Source: Anianabacter salinae (lineage in GTDB: Bacteria > Pseudomonadota > Alphaproteobacteria > Rhodobacterales > Rhodobacteraceae). Taken from it: 64,000 nt of DNA. Of this stretch, positions 49,984 through 60,761 are shown in pieces. How positions within the stretch are numbered: the first letter of the stretch is position 1; each line of letters starts with the position of its first letter. Below the pieces are notes generated by a model. That model did not search any database and had not been told where the DNA came from. It saw nothing but the letters and a program-made list of their open reading frames with translations. Location: NCBI RefSeq assembly GCF_019061145.1, contig NZ_JAHQZS010000004.1, forward strand, positions 248,001 through 312,000. Direction: 5' to 3'. The position numbers and the translations under genes are program-made.

Positions 49984-50694
49984 TCAGCGGCGCAAACGCG
50001 CAAACGACAGAAGCGCCCTGATCGGCGCATTTTCTTCGCCTGCCGTGGCGTCATTGCCGGACGCGGCGCGCGGCGAGGCGGCTTCGGTCGCGGTGCGAAA
50101 CTGCCGCACCAGCCGCAGCCCGTCATCCCGCGACAGGGGCCGGTCGGCGTATCCGATGGCCGAAACGGTCACCAGCCGCCCGTTCAGCGCAAAGACGCCG
50201 CGCCAATAACCGCTGGCCAGTTCGGGGCGACCGGGGCCTCGATCCTCGACCCAGAGAACCACGCCGTCGCCGTCCACGCTTGCATCCGCCAGCGTCACGT
50301 CAGCGGGATCGCCGCTGCGGGCGATGGCGGCGCGTCCGGCTTCGGTGGCGAAGAACTGGCGCAGCGCCTCGGCCAGATCGGGGCCGTCCGGGCCGCGCGG
50401 GGGCGCGGTCGCCACCGACGCGGTCAAAAGCGCGTTCTGAGCGGGGCGCGCGGCGCGGGCCGAGCCGGTGACGGAAACGCAGCTCGACAGCAGGACGAAG
50501 GCCGGGGTTCCCGTCGCAGACGAGGCGCCCGGATCGACGCAGAAGCCGCGCGGCCCCGCGATCACCACATCGCCGCCGGACACCGCAAAGCGCGTCACCA
50601 TCTCGGGGCGCGCGCCGGTGCCGCCTGTGCAGCCGGACAGGATCAGCGCCGCCAGACAGGCGGCGCCGAACGGGTTACAGATCCATGTACTCAT
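49984..50694 (-). CDS. Predicted lipoprotein of unknown function
   Basis: A 236-aa protein with a lipobox ([11 protein letters not shown], lipidated Cys22) after a short signal. The mature part has two further cysteines (GFCVDPGA and LLSSCVSV) that may form a disulfide, then a central region with [20 protein letters not shown]. The start at 50694 overlaps the ilvD 3' end by 20 bases. It is followed at 59 bp by the DUF6478 gene. I do not recognise the family. Confidence 0.8.
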   Translation of the reverse strand: MSTWICNPFGAACLAALILSGCTGGTGARPEMVTRFAVSGGDVVIAGPRGFCVDPGASSATGTPAFVLLSSCVSVTGSARAARPAQNALLTASVATAPPRGPDGPDLAEALRQFFATEAGRAAIARSGDPADVTLADASVDGDGVVLWVEDRGPGRPELASGYWRGVFALNGRLVTVSAIGYADRPLSRDDGLRLVRQFRTATEAASPRAASGNDATAGEENAPIRALLSFARLRR

Positions 50695-52438
50695 GACGCT
50701 CGGCCTTGCCGCCGGGATGGGTGACGGCGCCCTTGTAGGTCTCGCCCACAAGCTGCGCGAATTTCCACAGCGCGCCCGAGGCATAGATCGTCTCGCGCGG
50801 GCCGGACCATGCGGCCTTGCGCTGCGCCAGTTCGTCGTCGGACAGGTCCACGCTGATCTCGCCCTTGATCGCGTCGATGGTAATCATGTCACCGTCTTTC
50901 AGCAGCGCGATGGGACCGCCTTGCGCCGCTTCGGGGCCGACATGGCCGACGCAGAAGCCGCGCGTTGCACCCGAGAACCGGCCATCGGTGATGAGCGCCA
51001 GCTTCTTGCCCATGCCCTGACCGGACAGCGCCGCCGTGGTCGACAGCATCTCGCGCATGCCGGGGCCGCCTGCGGGGCCTTCGTTGCGGATGACGATGAC
51101 ATCACCTTCGGAGTAGCTGCGCGCCTTGACCGCCTCGAAGGCGTCTTCCTCGCACTCGAACACGAGGGCGGGGCCGGTGAACACCTGCTCGGCCTCGGAC
51201 ATGCCCGCGACCTTCACGATGGCACCCTGAGGCGCAAGGTTGCCCTTGAGGCCGACGACGCCGCCGGTCTTGGTGATCGGCGCGTCGATGGGAAAGATCA
51301 CCTTGCCGTCCGCCTCGCGGTCGATGAGGTCGAGTTCCTCGCCGATGGAGCGGCCGCTCGCGGTAATGCACTCCTCGTGGATCAGGCCCGCCTTGCGCAG
51401 TTCCTTCATCACGACGGGAATGCCGCCCGCGTCGTAAAGGTCTTTCGCGACGTACTGACCGCCGGGCTTGAGATCGACGAAGTACGGTGTGTCGCGGAAG
51501 ATTTCGCACACGTCATCGAGGAAAAAGTCGATCCCCGCTTCATGCGCGATCGCGGGCAGGTGCAGGCCGGCGTTGGTCGACCCGCCGGTGCAGGCGACGA
51601 CACGCGCCGCGTTCTCAAGCGCCTTGAGCGTCACCACGTCGCGGGCGCGGATGTTCTTTTCGATCAGGTCCATGACAGCCTCACCCGAGGCCGTGCCATA
51701 CTGATCGCGGCTTTCGTAAGGTGCAGGCGCGCCGGAGGAGTTGAACAGCGCAAGGCCGATCGCCTCTGACACGCAGGCCATGGTGTTCGCCGTGAACTGG
51801 CCGCCGCAGGCGCCCGCCGACGGGCAGGCGACGCGTTCAAGGATCGCCAGCGCCTCGTCTGACAGGGTGCCGTTCTGGTGGCGGCCGACGGCCTCGAACA
51901 TGTCCTGCACGGTCAGGTCACGGCTCGCGAAATCCTCGGGCACATTGGCGCCCGCGGGCACCTTGCCGGGCAGGATCGAGCCGCCGTAGATGAACACCGA
52001 CGGCACGTTGAGACGCACCATCGCCATCATCATCCCCGGCAGCGACTTGTCGCAGCCCGCCAGCCCGACGATGGCATCATAGCTGTGGCCACGCATCGTC
52101 AGCTCCACGGTGTCGGCAATCGCCTCACGCGAGGCGAGCGAGGACCGCATGCCCTCGTGTCCCATCGCGATGCCGTCGGTTACGGTGATCGTGGTGAACT
52201 CGCGCGGGGTGCCGCCCGCCGACTTGACGCCCATCTTGACCGACTGCGCCTGCCGCGACAGCGCGATGTTGCAGGGCGCCGCCTCGTTCCAGCAGGTCGC
52301 AACACCGACGAAGGGCCGCGCGATGTCGTCCGCGTTCAGCCCCATCGCGTAGTAGTAGGACCGGTGCGGCGCGCGCGACGGGCCTTCGGTCACATGGCGG
52401 CTGGGCAGCCGGGATTTGTCGAAGGAACGATTTGGCAT
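50675..52438 (-). CDS. ilvD: Dihydroxy-acid dehydratase
   Basis: Dehydrates dihydroxy-acids to keto-acids in isoleucine, valine and CoA-precursor synthesis, using an Fe-S cluster. The 587-aa protein shows the cluster motifs [29 protein letters not shown] and [17 protein letters not shown], and later [15 protein letters not shown]. It begins [21 protein letters not shown] 7-bp hairpin lies 44 bp upstream of the start. The next gene downstream starts within its last codons. Confidence 0.97.
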   Translation of the reverse strand: MPNRSFDKSRLPSRHVTEGPSRAPHRSYYYAMGLNADDIARPFVGVATCWNEAAPCNIALSRQAQSVKMGVKSAGGTPREFTTITVTDGIAMGHEGMRSSLASREAIADTVELTMRGHSYDAIVGLAGCDKSLPGMMMAMVRLNVPSVFIYGGSILPGKVPAGANVPEDFASRDLTVQDMFEAVGRHQNGTLSDEALAILERVACPSAGACGGQFTANTMACVSEAIGLALFNSSGAPAPYESRDQYGTASGEAVMDLIEKNIRARDVVTLKALENAARVVACTGGSTNAGLHLPAIAHEAGIDFFLDDVCEIFRDTPYFVDLKPGGQYVAKDLYDAGGIPVVMKELRKAGLIHEECITASGRSIGEELDLIDREADGKVIFPIDAPITKTGGVVGLKGNLAPQGAIVKVAGMSEAEQVFTGPALVFECEEDAFEAVKARSYSEGDVIVIRNEGPAGGPGMREMLSTTAALSGQGMGKKLALITDGRFSGATRGFCVGHVGPEAAQGGPIALLKDGDMITIDAIKGEISVDLSDDELAQRKAAWSGPRETIYASGALWKFAQLVGETYKGAVTHPGGKAERHEYMDL

Positions 52439-52481
52439 GTGTGCTCTCCCTTACCTTGGCCTTCGGAATAGAAGAGCCCCC

Positions 52482-52502
52482 CAATCGGCACAAGTCCGAT
52501 TG
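52482..52502. promoter_or_regulatory. Hairpin or operator in the ilvD/CPBP divergent spacer
   Basis: CAATCGG (52482-52488) and CCGATTG (52496-52502) form a perfect 7-bp inverted repeat with a CACAAGT centre. Read toward ilvD it is followed by GGGGGG. It lies in a 120-bp divergent spacer and could be an ilvD leader element or a shared operator. Confidence 0.4.
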
Positions 52503-52558
52503 CCCGCCTCACGGCTGTGAGCTAGGGTTTTGGGCATAACAAGAACAGGCATACGAGC

Positions 52559-53443
52559 ATGATCCGTCCGGCATTTGCGGCGTTCGTCGCACCCGCCCGC
52601 GCCTATCCGCAAATCTGGCGGCTGCTGGTCGGACTGCTTCTGGCGCTGGCCGTCTACCTTGCGGTGATCGCCGCGCTGTTCGTGCTGCTTTTCTTCGGGC
52701 TTGGCCAGGCCGACGCGGGCTACTGGATCGAGCGGATCGGCGCCGCCAATACCCCCACCGCGACGCTGCTTTTGCTGGGCACCTTCCTTGGCATGGCGCT
52801 TGGCCCTGTCGTGGCTGCACGCGCGCTGCACAAGCGTAGGGCGGGAACGCTGATCGGGCCCGGCGGTATGGCCTTTCGCGATTTCCTGGTCGCGGGCGGC
52901 GTTGTCGGCGGGCTTCTGGGGGTGTCGCTGCTGATCTGGCTGCAGGCCTATACGCCGGACCCGGGGCTTGATCCGACGCTCTGGCTGCGGTTCCTGCCGC
53001 TGGCGCTTCTGGGGGTGCTGGTGCAGACCGGCGCCGAGGAGCTGCTGTTCCGGGGATACCTGCAGCAACAGCTTGCCGCGCGCTTTGCCTCGCCGCTGAT
53101 GTGGCTGGTGCTGCCGTCCCTGCTGTTCGGCATCGTCCACCTTGACCCCGTGGGCGCCGGGGACAGCGCGCTTCTGGTCGTGGGCGCCGCCGCGCTGTTC
53201 GGGTTGATCGCCGCCGACCTGACCGCCATCACCGGCAGCATCGGCGCGGCCTGGGGGTTTCATTTCGTCAACAACACCTTCGCGATCATCGTCATCGCGA
53301 CCAAGGGCGCGATCCCGGGCCTTGCACTTTACCTCACGCCCTACACCATCGCGGACGATGCCGTGGTCAGCCGCCTGATCCTCGGCGATGTCGCGGTCCT
53401 CTTGCTGGCCTGGATCGTGCTGCGCCGCATCCTGCGCCGTTGA
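52559..53443 (+). CDS. CPBP family intramembrane metalloprotease
   Basis: A 294-aa protein with about eight membrane segments. The CPBP/Abi active-site motifs are present: the glutamate pair with Arg in [14 protein letters not shown], His in [11 protein letters not shown] and the final His/Asn pair in [11 protein letters not shown]. This Rce1-like family includes prenyl-protein proteases, bacteriocin-immunity proteins and membrane-bound proteases; the substrate here is unknown. It ends 61 bp before accD, so co-transcription is possible. Confidence 0.93.
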   Translation: MIRPAFAAFVAPARAYPQIWRLLVGLLLALAVYLAVIAALFVLLFFGLGQADAGYWIERIGAANTPTATLLLLGTFLGMALGPVVAARALHKRRAGTLIGPGGMAFRDFLVAGGVVGGLLGVSLLIWLQAYTPDPGLDPTLWLRFLPLALLGVLVQTGAEELLFRGYLQQQLAARFASPLMWLVLPSLLFGIVHLDPVGAGDSALLVVGAAALFGLIAADLTAITGSIGAAWGFHFVNNTFAIIVIATKGAIPGLALYLTPYTIADDAVVSRLILGDVAVLLLAWIVLRRILRR

Positions 53444-53504
53444 TTGCATTCCCGGCCCGCCCGGCCTATCTGACCCCCAACCCAATGGCCGCTGGGAACA
53501 GGCG

Positions 53505-54500
53505 ATGAACTGGATCACGAACTACGTCAGACCGACCATCAACTCGATCTTCTCGCGCCGCGAGATGCCCGAGAACCTGTGGTCCAAGTGCCCCGAATGC
53601 GGAACCATGCTGTTCCACCGGGAACTGACCGACAACCTGAACGTCTGCACCAACTGCGACCACCACCTTGGCATCACGCCGCGCGAACGCTTCCGGGCGC
53701 TGTTCGACGGCGGCGCCTTCTCCGAGGTCAAGGTGCCCGAGCCGGTGCTCGATCCGCTGCATTTCCGCGACCAGAAGAAATACCCCGACCGCCTGCGCGC
53801 CGCGCAGAAGACCACCGGCGAGGCCGAGGCGATGCTGGTCGGCGCGGGCGAGATCGGGCGCACCCCGGTGGTCGTCGCCGCGCAGGACTTCTCGTTCATG
53901 GGCGGCTCGATGGGCATGTATGTCGGCAACGCGATCATCGCCGCCGCCGAAAAGGCCGTCGAGATGAAGCGGCCGCTGATCCTGTTCTCGGCCGCCGGCG
54001 GCGCCCGCATGCAAGAGGGTATCCTGTCGCTGATGCAGATGCCGCGCACCACCGTCGCGGTGCAGATGCTGAAAGAGGCCGGGCTGCCCTATATCGTGGT
54101 GCTCACCCACCCCACCACCGGCGGCGTCACCGCGTCCTACGCGATGCTGGGCGACGTGCACATCGCGGAACCGAACGCGCTGATCTGCTTTGCCGGGCCG
54201 CGCGTTATCGAACAGACCATCCGCGAGAAACTGCCCGAAGGCTTCCAGCGCGCCGAATACCTGCTGGATCACGGGATGCTCGACCGGGTCACCCACCGCA
54301 AGCACCTGCGCGACGAGCTGATAACGATCACCCGGATGCTGATGGGCCTGCCGCCCGCCGTGCGCGGCGACCTGCCCCCGCCCGAAGAAGGCCCCGACGC
54401 CCGCCCGCAAAGCGAGGCGGCCGCGCAACAGGCGCTGACGCCGGACCCTGCGGCACCGAAGGCGCCGGAAAAGCCCGCCAAGGATACGCCCAAGCCGTGA
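53505..54500 (+). CDS. accD: Acetyl-CoA carboxylase carboxyltransferase subunit beta
   Basis: Makes malonyl-CoA with AccA and biotinylated AccB. The 331-aa protein has the zinc ribbon [16 protein letters not shown] with [11 protein letters not shown], then the crotonase-like core [37 protein letters not shown] and [15 protein letters not shown]. The last ~45 residues are a proline/alanine-rich tail beyond the core. I chose the ATG at 53505 ([14 protein letters not shown]). The stop overlaps the folC start (GTGA). Confidence 0.96.
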   Translation: MNWITNYVRPTINSIFSRREMPENLWSKCPECGTMLFHRELTDNLNVCTNCDHHLGITPRERFRALFDGGAFSEVKVPEPVLDPLHFRDQKKYPDRLRAAQKTTGEAEAMLVGAGEIGRTPVVVAAQDFSFMGGSMGMYVGNAIIAAAEKAVEMKRPLILFSAAGGARMQEGILSLMQMPRTTVAVQMLKEAGLPYIVVLTHPTTGGVTASYAMLGDVHIAEPNALICFAGPRVIEQTIREKLPEGFQRAEYLLDHGMLDRVTHRKHLRDELITITRMLMGLPPAVRGDLPPPEEGPDARPQSEAAAQQALTPDPAAPKAPEKPAKDTPKP

Positions 54501-55783
54501 GCGCGGCATCGGCGCAAGAGGCGTCCGACATCCTGCTGGCAAGGATGATGGCGCTTCACCCAAAGATCATCGACCTGACGCTGGACCGGATGTGGCGCCT
54601 GCTGGCCGCGCTTGGCCACCCCGAACGCGACCTGCCGCCGGTGATCCACGTCGCAGGCACCAACGGCAAGGGCTCGACCCAGGCGATGATCCGCGCGGGT
54701 CTCGAGGCGACGGGCGCGCGCGTGCACGCCTACACATCGCCGCATCTCGCCCGCTTCCACGAACGCATCCGGCTGGCCGGACGCCTGATCGCCGAGGATC
54801 ACCTGTCGGACGTGCTGGCCGAGTGCGAACGCGCCAACGGCGCCGAGCCGATCACCTATTTCGAGATCACCACCTGCGCGGCGATCCTCGCCATGGCGCG
54901 CACCCCCGCCGAATGGACCCTGCTCGAGGTCGGGCTCGGCGGTCGGCTCGACGCAACCAACATCATCGCGCGGCCCGCCCTTACCATCATCACGCCGGTC
55001 TCGATCGACCACCAGCAATACCTCGGCGACACCCTGCCCCAGATCGCCGCCGAAAAGGCCGGCATCCTCAAGCGCGCGGTGCCTTGCGTCGTCGCCCGCC
55101 AGCAGGACGCCGCCAGCGCCGTGATCGAGGCGCAGGCGGCGCGCCTTGCCGTGCCGCTTCTGGCCCAGGGCCAGCACTGGCACGCCGCCGAGGATCGCGG
55201 GCGGCTCGAATTCCAGGACGAGACCGGGCTTCTCGACCTGCCGCTGCCGAACCTGCCCGGCCCGCACCAGATCGACAACGCAGGCACCGCGCTGGCCGCG
55301 CTGCGCCATCTGGGCGTGTCCGCCGACGCCTGCGAGGCCGCCGTCACCCGCGCCGACTGGCCCGCCCGGATGCAGCGGCTGCGCCGCGGCCCGCTGGTGG
55401 ACGCCGCGGGCGCGGCCGAGCTGTGGCTAGACGGCGGGCACAATCCAGCCGCCGGAGAGGCCCTTGCCGCAACGCTCGCCCGGATGCCGCCGCGCGAGAC
55501 GCACCTGATCTGCGGCATGCTGAACACCAAGGACATCGTCGGCTACCTGCGCCCGCTCGCCGCCCACGCCGCGTCGCTCACCGCCGTCTCGATCCCCGGC
55601 GAGGCGAACACCCTGCCCGCCGAGACCACCCGAGACGCCGCCCGCGCCGCCGGCATCGCCGCGGACACCGCGCCCGGCGTCGCCGAGGCCATCGCCACGA
55701 TCACCGCCACCGCCCCCTCCGCGCGCCTCCTGATATGCGGCTCGCTCTACCTCGCAGGCCGCGTCCTGCGCGAGAACGGCTGA
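54497..55783 (+). CDS. folC: Bifunctional folylpolyglutamate/dihydrofolate synthase
   Basis: Adds glutamate to folates and, in bacteria, to dihydropteroate. The 428-aa Mur-ligase-fold protein has the P-loop [72 protein letters not shown] and [14 protein letters not shown] chose the GTG at 54497 ([11 protein letters not shown]), which overlaps the accD stop by four bases; the track extends upstream as a shadow. accD-folC is a common pair in proteobacteria. Confidence 0.96.
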   Translation: MSAASAQEASDILLARMMALHPKIIDLTLDRMWRLLAALGHPERDLPPVIHVAGTNGKGSTQAMIRAGLEATGARVHAYTSPHLARFHERIRLAGRLIAEDHLSDVLAECERANGAEPITYFEITTCAAILAMARTPAEWTLLEVGLGGRLDATNIIARPALTIITPVSIDHQQYLGDTLPQIAAEKAGILKRAVPCVVARQQDAASAVIEAQAARLAVPLLAQGQHWHAAEDRGRLEFQDETGLLDLPLPNLPGPHQIDNAGTALAALRHLGVSADACEAAVTRADWPARMQRLRRGPLVDAAGAAELWLDGGHNPAAGEALAATLARMPPRETHLICGMLNTKDIVGYLRPLAAHAASLTAVSIPGEANTLPAETTRDAARAAGIAADTAPGVAEAIATITATAPSARLLICGSLYLAGRVLRENG

Positions 55784-55803
55784 CACCCCGCGCGCGCCTC
55801 TCG

Positions 55804-55875
55804 CATCTTTGGTCCGAAAATACCTCTGGGGGGTGAATTGGCCGCAGGCCAAGAGGGGGGCAAAGCCCCCCTTCC
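55804..55875. repeat. Dispersed intergenic repeat (CATCTTTGGTCC family), copy 3
   Basis: GCATCTTTGGTCCGAAAATACC followed by CTCTGGGGGG, TTGGCCGCAGGCCAA (a 6-bp hairpin) and GGGGGCAAAGCCCCC. It sits 20 bp after folC, and is the longest copy in the window. The rest of 55784-55968 has no supported gene. Confidence 0.75.
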
Positions 55876-55968
55876 ATCCGCGACGTCAAAGGCGGCGCAA
55901 ATCCTCAGCAATGACGCCGAAGGCGGCGCAAATCACTGGCTGGACGCGCAAGCTGCGACCGCAAACCC

Positions 55969-56514
55969 TCACCCCCGCAGCGGATAGTCCGCCAGCGGCT
56001 CGTGGATCGCGCCGCCCTTGCCAAGGGTCGAGCGGAACAGCGTGATCTCGTCCACCTCCACCTCGGGCAAAGCCATCCCCGCGTGACGCTCCAGGAACAG
56101 CCGCAGCCGCTCCAGCTGCACCGCGTCCAGCCGCTCCGGGAAGCGCGCCAGAGTCACATGCGGGCGGAACCGGCGGCGGGGCAACGCGATCCCGGTGCGG
56201 AATGCGGCGCCCTTCACCTTGCCTTGCAACTCGGTCAGGGCGGGCGCCGGCTTCACCCCGGCCCAGAGCGCGGTCGGCTGCCGGGCGCCGAAGGTGCCCA
56301 GCCCATGCAGCGCCAGCGTGAAAGGCGCCATCCGCAGCGCGGACAATGCATCGTGCATCTCCTGCGCCTGCTCGTCGGTGATCTCGTCGAGGAAGGCCAA
56401 TGTCAGGTGCAGCGTTTCGGGGTCCAACAGCCGCCCCTCGGGAAGACGGTCCTGCAGGTCTTCGAGCACCTCCAGCACCTCTTCGGGCATGTCGATCGCC
56501 ACGAAGGCGCGCAT
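55969..56514 (-). CDS. thpR: RNA 2',3'-cyclic phosphodiesterase (2H superfamily)
   Basis: Opens 2',3'-cyclic phosphates at RNA ends; the family was first noted for RNA ligase activity. The 181-aa 2H protein begins MRAFVAIDMPEEVLEVL and has both catalytic HxTx motifs: LHLTLAF (residues ~36-42) and PHVTLARF. LPEVEVDEITLFRSTLGKGG is the conserved C-terminal strand. Its ATG overlaps by one base the zapE stop, so the two are one transcript. Confidence 0.94.
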   Translation of the reverse strand: MRAFVAIDMPEEVLEVLEDLQDRLPEGRLLDPETLHLTLAFLDEITDEQAQEMHDALSALRMAPFTLALHGLGTFGARQPTALWAGVKPAPALTELQGKVKGAAFRTGIALPRRRFRPHVTLARFPERLDAVQLERLRLFLERHAGMALPEVEVDEITLFRSTLGKGGAIHEPLADYPLRG

Positions 56515-57590
56515 CAGCTCCCCCAGCCGTCGCTTTGCATTTCGCGCAGGCGGGACGCCGTGCGCTCGAACTCGAAACTGCCCTCGCCCTCGAAATACAG
56601 CCGTTCGGGCACATCCGCCGCCGAGATCACCAGCCGCGTCCTCGCCTCATACAGCGCGTCGATCAGCGTCACGAAGCGGCGCGCCTCGTTGTAGTTCTCG
56701 GAGCTGAGGCGCGGCACCTCCTCGAGGATCAGCACCCGCACCGCCTCGGCCAGCGCAAGGTAGTCGGCAGGGCCGAGCGGCTTGGCGCAAAGATCCCAGA
56801 ACGTCGCCCGCGCCACACCATTGGCGTAGTCGGGCACCGACACCTCGCGGCCCTTGATCTTCAAGGTCAGCGGCTCTGGCGCGGCGCCGCCCGACAACGC
56901 ATCGAACAGCGTGTCGATGGCGGCGCGCGCGGCGGCATCGGCGGGGGTGAAGTAGGTGTCCTCTCCCGCCAGCCGGTCCTGACGGTAATCCGCCCCGGCA
57001 ACCAGATGGTGAACCTCCATCCGCGCCTTGATGAGGTCGATGAACGGCAGGAACAGCTGCCGGTTCAGCCCGTCCTTGTACAGCGCGTCAGGGTGCCGGT
57101 TCGAGGTCGTGACCACAACCACGCCGTCCTCGAACAGCTTTTCGAACAGGCGTCCGACGATCATTGCATCCGCGATGTCCGAGATCTGCATCTCGTCGAA
57201 GCACAAAAGCCGGATGTCCGACGCGATGCGGGCGGCCACCGGCAGGATCGCGTCACGCGCGCCGGATTTGCGCGCCTCCTCAAGCCCCTGCTGCACCTCT
57301 TGCATGAACGCATGGAAATGCACCCGGCGCTTGGCCTGCACCGGGACGGCGGCAAAGAACAGGTCCATCAGCATCGACTTGCCGCGCCCGACCCCGCCCC
57401 AGAGATACAGTCCCTTCGGCGGTTCGGGCGGCTTCGAGAACAGCCCGCGTAACCCCTTGCGGTCCGGCACATCCGCAAAGTGCGCCCGCAAGGCTTCAAG
57501 GCGCGGCAGCACCTGTTCCTGCGCGGGATCGGGGCGGATGCTGCCGTCCGCGACACGCTGCCTGTAGATGTCCGCGATCGTCTCGGTCAT
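56514..57590 (-). CDS. zapE: Cell division protein ZapE (AFG1-like ATPase)
   Basis: A 358-aa AAA-type ATPase associated with Z-ring function in E. coli, cytosolic. The Walker A YLWGGVGRGKSMLMDLFF and Walker B LLCFDEMQISDIADAMI are intact, with VVTTSNRHPDALYKDGLNR as sensor region and SAADVPERLYFEGEGSFEF at the end. In alphaproteobacteria the gene is often annotated AFG1-like. It is co-transcribed with thpR. Confidence 0.96.
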   Translation of the reverse strand: MTETIADIYRQRVADGSIRPDPAQEQVLPRLEALRAHFADVPDRKGLRGLFSKPPEPPKGLYLWGGVGRGKSMLMDLFFAAVPVQAKRRVHFHAFMQEVQQGLEEARKSGARDAILPVAARIASDIRLLCFDEMQISDIADAMIVGRLFEKLFEDGVVVVTTSNRHPDALYKDGLNRQLFLPFIDLIKARMEVHHLVAGADYRQDRLAGEDTYFTPADAAARAAIDTLFDALSGGAAPEPLTLKIKGREVSVPDYANGVARATFWDLCAKPLGPADYLALAEAVRVLILEEVPRLSSENYNEARRFVTLIDALYEARTRLVISAADVPERLYFEGEGSFEFERTASRLREMQSDGWGS

Positions 57591-57708
57591 GGCGACGGTC
57601 TAGCGTTCGGCAGTGCATAAGAAAAGCTGATGCGACTGTGCACGGATCGGCATTTGACGCGGCGAGCGATTTGGGGACACTCGCGCGGCACGCAGGCCGG
57701 ATGATCCC

Positions 57709-58959
57709 ATGACCGACACGAAGACGCCGATACTGACCCCCGTCCTGATCGGCGGCTCGATCATCGTGATGATCGGCTTTGCCATCCGCGCCAGTTTCGG
57801 CGTCTTCCAGATCCCCATTGCCGAGGAATTCAACTGGCCGCGCGCGGAATTCTCGCTGGCCATCGCGATCCAGAACCTGGCCTGGGGCATCGGCCAGCCG
57901 ATGTTCGCGGCCTTTGCCGAACGCTTTGGCGACCGGCGGGCGATCTTTCTGGGGGCGCTGGTCTATGCGCTGGGGCTGGTGCTGTCGTCCTACGCGGTGA
58001 CGCCGGGACAGCACCAATTGTTGGAGATCCTCGTCGGGTTCGGTGTCGCTGGCACAGGGTTCGGGGTGATCCTAGCGGTCGTGGGGCGTGCGGCGTCGGA
58101 CGAAAACCGGTCAATCTCACTTGGCATCGCCACGGCGGCGGGATCGGCGGGGCAGGTGTTCGGCGCGCCGATGGCGGAATGGATGCTGGGCTTCATGTCC
58201 TGGCAGAACGTGTTCCTGGTGTTCGCGGCGATGATCCTTCTGGCGCTTCTGGCGCTGCCGATGCTGCGCGCGCCGGTCACCGCAGAGCGGCAGGGCATCA
58301 CCGAGACGATGGGCCAGAACCTGACCCGCGCGTTTCGCGATCCGTCCTACAGCCTGATCTTCCTGGGGTTCTTTTCCTGCGGCTATCAGCTTGGCTTCAT
58401 GACCGCGCATTTCCCTGCCCTCGTGACCGAGATGTGCGGGCCGATCCTGCCGGGCGGCATCCTGCACAGCATCGGCATCACCACGACCTCGGCGCTGGGG
58501 GCGGTGGCGATCTCGCTGATCGGCCTCGCCAATATCGCGGGGACGATCTATGCGGGCTGGCTGGGCAAGCGGTATTCCAAGAAATACCTGCTGGCAGGCA
58601 TCTATGTCGGGCGCACGATCGCGGCGGCGGCCTTCATCGTGATGCCGATCACGCCGGTGTCGGTGCTGGTCTTCTCGGTCGTCATGGGGTCACTGTGGCT
58701 GGCGACGGTGCCGCTGACCTCGGGGCTGGTCGCGCAGATCTACGGACTGCGCTACATGGGGACGCTCTATGGCATCGTGTTCTTCAGCCACCAGCTTGGG
58801 TCGTTCCTGGGCGTGTGGCTGGGCGGGCGGCTTTATGACGCCTACGGCACCTACACCGCCGTCTGGTGGGTCGGCGTCGCCATCGGCGCGTTCAGCGCCA
58901 TCGTGCACCTGCCGGTGAAAGAGCAGCCGCTAGCCGCCCGCCCCGTCGTCGCCGCGTAG
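57709..58959 (+). CDS. MFS transporter (monocarboxylate/oxalate-like)
   Basis: A 416-aa inner-membrane protein with 12 hydrophobic segments. It has the MFS motif A-like FAERFGDRRAIFLGALVY between segments 2 and 3, the proline/glycine-rich mid-loop, and AGWLGKRYSKKYLLAG in the second half. The FGVFQIPIAEEF start suggests the MCT/OxlT-like branch, so an organic-anion substrate is possible but unproven. The last 30 bases overlap the convergent hydrolase gene. Confidence 0.92.
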   Translation: MTDTKTPILTPVLIGGSIIVMIGFAIRASFGVFQIPIAEEFNWPRAEFSLAIAIQNLAWGIGQPMFAAFAERFGDRRAIFLGALVYALGLVLSSYAVTPGQHQLLEILVGFGVAGTGFGVILAVVGRAASDENRSISLGIATAAGSAGQVFGAPMAEWMLGFMSWQNVFLVFAAMILLALLALPMLRAPVTAERQGITETMGQNLTRAFRDPSYSLIFLGFFSCGYQLGFMTAHFPALVTEMCGPILPGGILHSIGITTTSALGAVAISLIGLANIAGTIYAGWLGKRYSKKYLLAGIYVGRTIAAAAFIVMPITPVSVLVFSVVMGSLWLATVPLTSGLVAQIYGLRYMGTLYGIVFFSHQLGSFLGVWLGGRLYDAYGTYTAVWWVGVAIGAFSAIVHLPVKEQPLAARPVVAA

Positions 58960-59844
58960 CGCATCCAGCACCGCACCCGGATGCGTGAACGGCAAGCCGT
59001 GTGCTGCGCCGTGCACCACCGTGTTGCGGGCGCCGGGGTTCAGCGCGATGAAGCGGTCGCGCGCGGCCAGCGGAATGACGGTGTCGGCCTGGCCCCAGAT
59101 CGCGGTGACTGCGACCGTGCTTGAGGCGATCTTGCGGTGTTCGTCTTCCAGCGTCTCGGCCAGCATCCCGCGCTGGCTGGACAGGACGGCTTGCAGATAG
59201 CCGCGCGTCTTCAACTCTCGCTCCAGCGCCTCGGTCACGGCAAGGACGGCGGGGCGCGAGGCGCGGGCAGAACGGCGCAGCGTGCGCGCCCCGAAGGCCA
59301 GCATCAACCAGTCACCAAGCCCCGGAACCCCGGCGGCGATCCGCGCCATCAGCCCCGGCTGGTGACGGATACCCGCAGGCGCCAGAAGGACAAGGCGGCT
59401 GACCTGTTCGGGGTTGGCGGCGGTGTAGGCGGCGGCGATGCTGCCGCCCATCGAATAGCCGATCAGCGTCACCGGCCCATCCACGCCCTGATCCCGCAAA
59501 AGCTGAGACAGCTGCGTCAGGAAGAAGCCGCGCGAATGGTGCGCGTCGGGCCGGTCGGACAGCCCGCGCCCGAACAAATCATAGGTCAGCACCCGGTGGC
59601 CATCAGCGGCCAGCCCGTCCGCGATGGCGCCCAAGGCGATCATCGGCGTGGTCAGGCCATGGATGCAGACCACCACGTTGCCGTCCTCGGGGCCGCGCCA
59701 GCGGTAGTGCGTCACGCCCTCTGACAGCGGCGCAAGGCTGGCGTCCGCGCCGGTGCGGCGCTTGGCGACGGGGACGCGCTGCCACTCCATCACGACGGGC
59801 CAGACAGCGATCGTGGCGAGGAATGCGGCAAGCGTCCAGATCAT
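58930..59844 (-). CDS. Alpha/beta hydrolase with N-terminal membrane anchor
   Basis: A 304-aa protein with a hydrophobic N-terminus (MIWTLAAFLATIAVWPVVM) that likely anchors it in the membrane. The oxyanion loop VVCIHGLTTPM, the nucleophile elbow LIGYSMGGSIAAAY (Ser), the acid near AIWGQADTVIPL and the final His in HGAAHGLPF complete the catalytic triad. Substrate unknown. The start overlaps the ornithine cyclodeaminase stop (ATGA), so it is the last gene of a three-gene operon. Confidence 0.93.
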   Translation of the reverse strand: MIWTLAAFLATIAVWPVVMEWQRVPVAKRRTGADASLAPLSEGVTHYRWRGPEDGNVVVCIHGLTTPMIALGAIADGLAADGHRVLTYDLFGRGLSDRPDAHHSRGFFLTQLSQLLRDQGVDGPVTLIGYSMGGSIAAAYTAANPEQVSRLVLLAPAGIRHQPGLMARIAAGVPGLGDWLMLAFGARTLRRSARASRPAVLAVTEALERELKTRGYLQAVLSSQRGMLAETLEDEHRKIASSTVAVTAIWGQADTVIPLAARDRFIALNPGARNTVVHGAAHGLPFTHPGAVLDALRGDDGAGG

Positions 59845-60761
59845 CGCGCGTCCCACGCGGCCAGGATGTAGCGCGCCGTCATCAGGTCAAGATGCGCGCC
59901 GCCGCCGTTCTTGAACACCGTGATCTCGTCGTCCGAGGCGCGGGCGAACCTTCCGCTCGCAAGATCATAGTAATCCGCCACCACGTCGCCCGGCGACAGC
60001 ACGCCGCGCGCGATGGGATCTTTCAGCTCGCCGATATGGCTGATCGTGCTATCGCGGCTGTCAACGAACAGGCGGCCCGCCGTGATCGCGGCATCGTCGG
60101 CCTCGCGCATGTCGGGGCGAAAGGCGCCGATCAGGTCAAGGTGCTGGCCGGGCCGCAGCCACGCCCCCCGGATCACCGGACCGCGAGACATCGTGGCGCA
60201 GGTGATGATGTCAGCCTCGGGCACGGCTGCCGCCAGGTCGGCGGCGACCGTAGTGCCGGGATAGGCGGCGGCGATGCTTTCCGCCTTGGACGTGGTGCGG
60301 TTCCAGATCGTGAAGGTCGCGTCCGGGAAGGCCGCGCCATAGGCCTCGCGCAAGGATGCCGCGACAGTGCCCGCGCCGACGATCAGGATCTTGCGGCTGC
60401 CGGGGCGTGCCAGCCTGCGCGCCGCCAGAAGACTGTCGCCCGCCGTCTTCCATTTGGTCAGCAGGTGGAAATCGACGACCGCCTGCAGGGTGCCGTCCGT
60501 GTCGGAATAGAGACACGCACCGCCGTTGACCGAGGGCTGCCCATGACCGGGGTTGCCCGGAAAGATCGTCGCCGATTTCACCAGAAGACCCAGCCCGTCG
60601 ATCCAGGCGGCGCGGTTGAGCAGCGTATCCTCGCCCCGGTAGAGAAAGCCGTCGGTGATCTCGGCCTTGGGCTTGCCGTGGTCTTCGGCCAGCGCGTCGG
60701 TCAGCGCCAGCCAGTCCAGCAGCGGCTCGGCCTCGTCGAAGGGGATGATGCGGGCGGTCAT
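59841..60761 (-). CDS. Ornithine cyclodeaminase/mu-crystallin family protein
   Basis: A 306-aa NAD(P)-binding protein. ILIVGAGTVAASLREAY near residue 123 is the Rossmann motif, with PSVNGGACLYSDTDG, TKWKTAGDSLLAA and HLDLIGAFRPDMREADD typical of the family. Members act as ornithine cyclodeaminase, alanine dehydrogenase or ketimine reductase, and sequence alone does not decide. The ATG at 60761 overlaps the upstream HAD gene by four bases. Confidence 0.92.
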   Translation of the reverse strand: MTARIIPFDEAEPLLDWLALTDALAEDHGKPKAEITDGFLYRGEDTLLNRAAWIDGLGLLVKSATIFPGNPGHGQPSVNGGACLYSDTDGTLQAVVDFHLLTKWKTAGDSLLAARRLARPGSRKILIVGAGTVAASLREAYGAAFPDATFTIWNRTTSKAESIAAAYPGTTVAADLAAAVPEADIITCATMSRGPVIRGAWLRPGQHLDLIGAFRPDMREADDAAITAGRLFVDSRDSTISHIGELKDPIARGVLSPGDVVADYYDLASGRFARASDDEITVFKNGGGAHLDLMTARYILAAWDAR

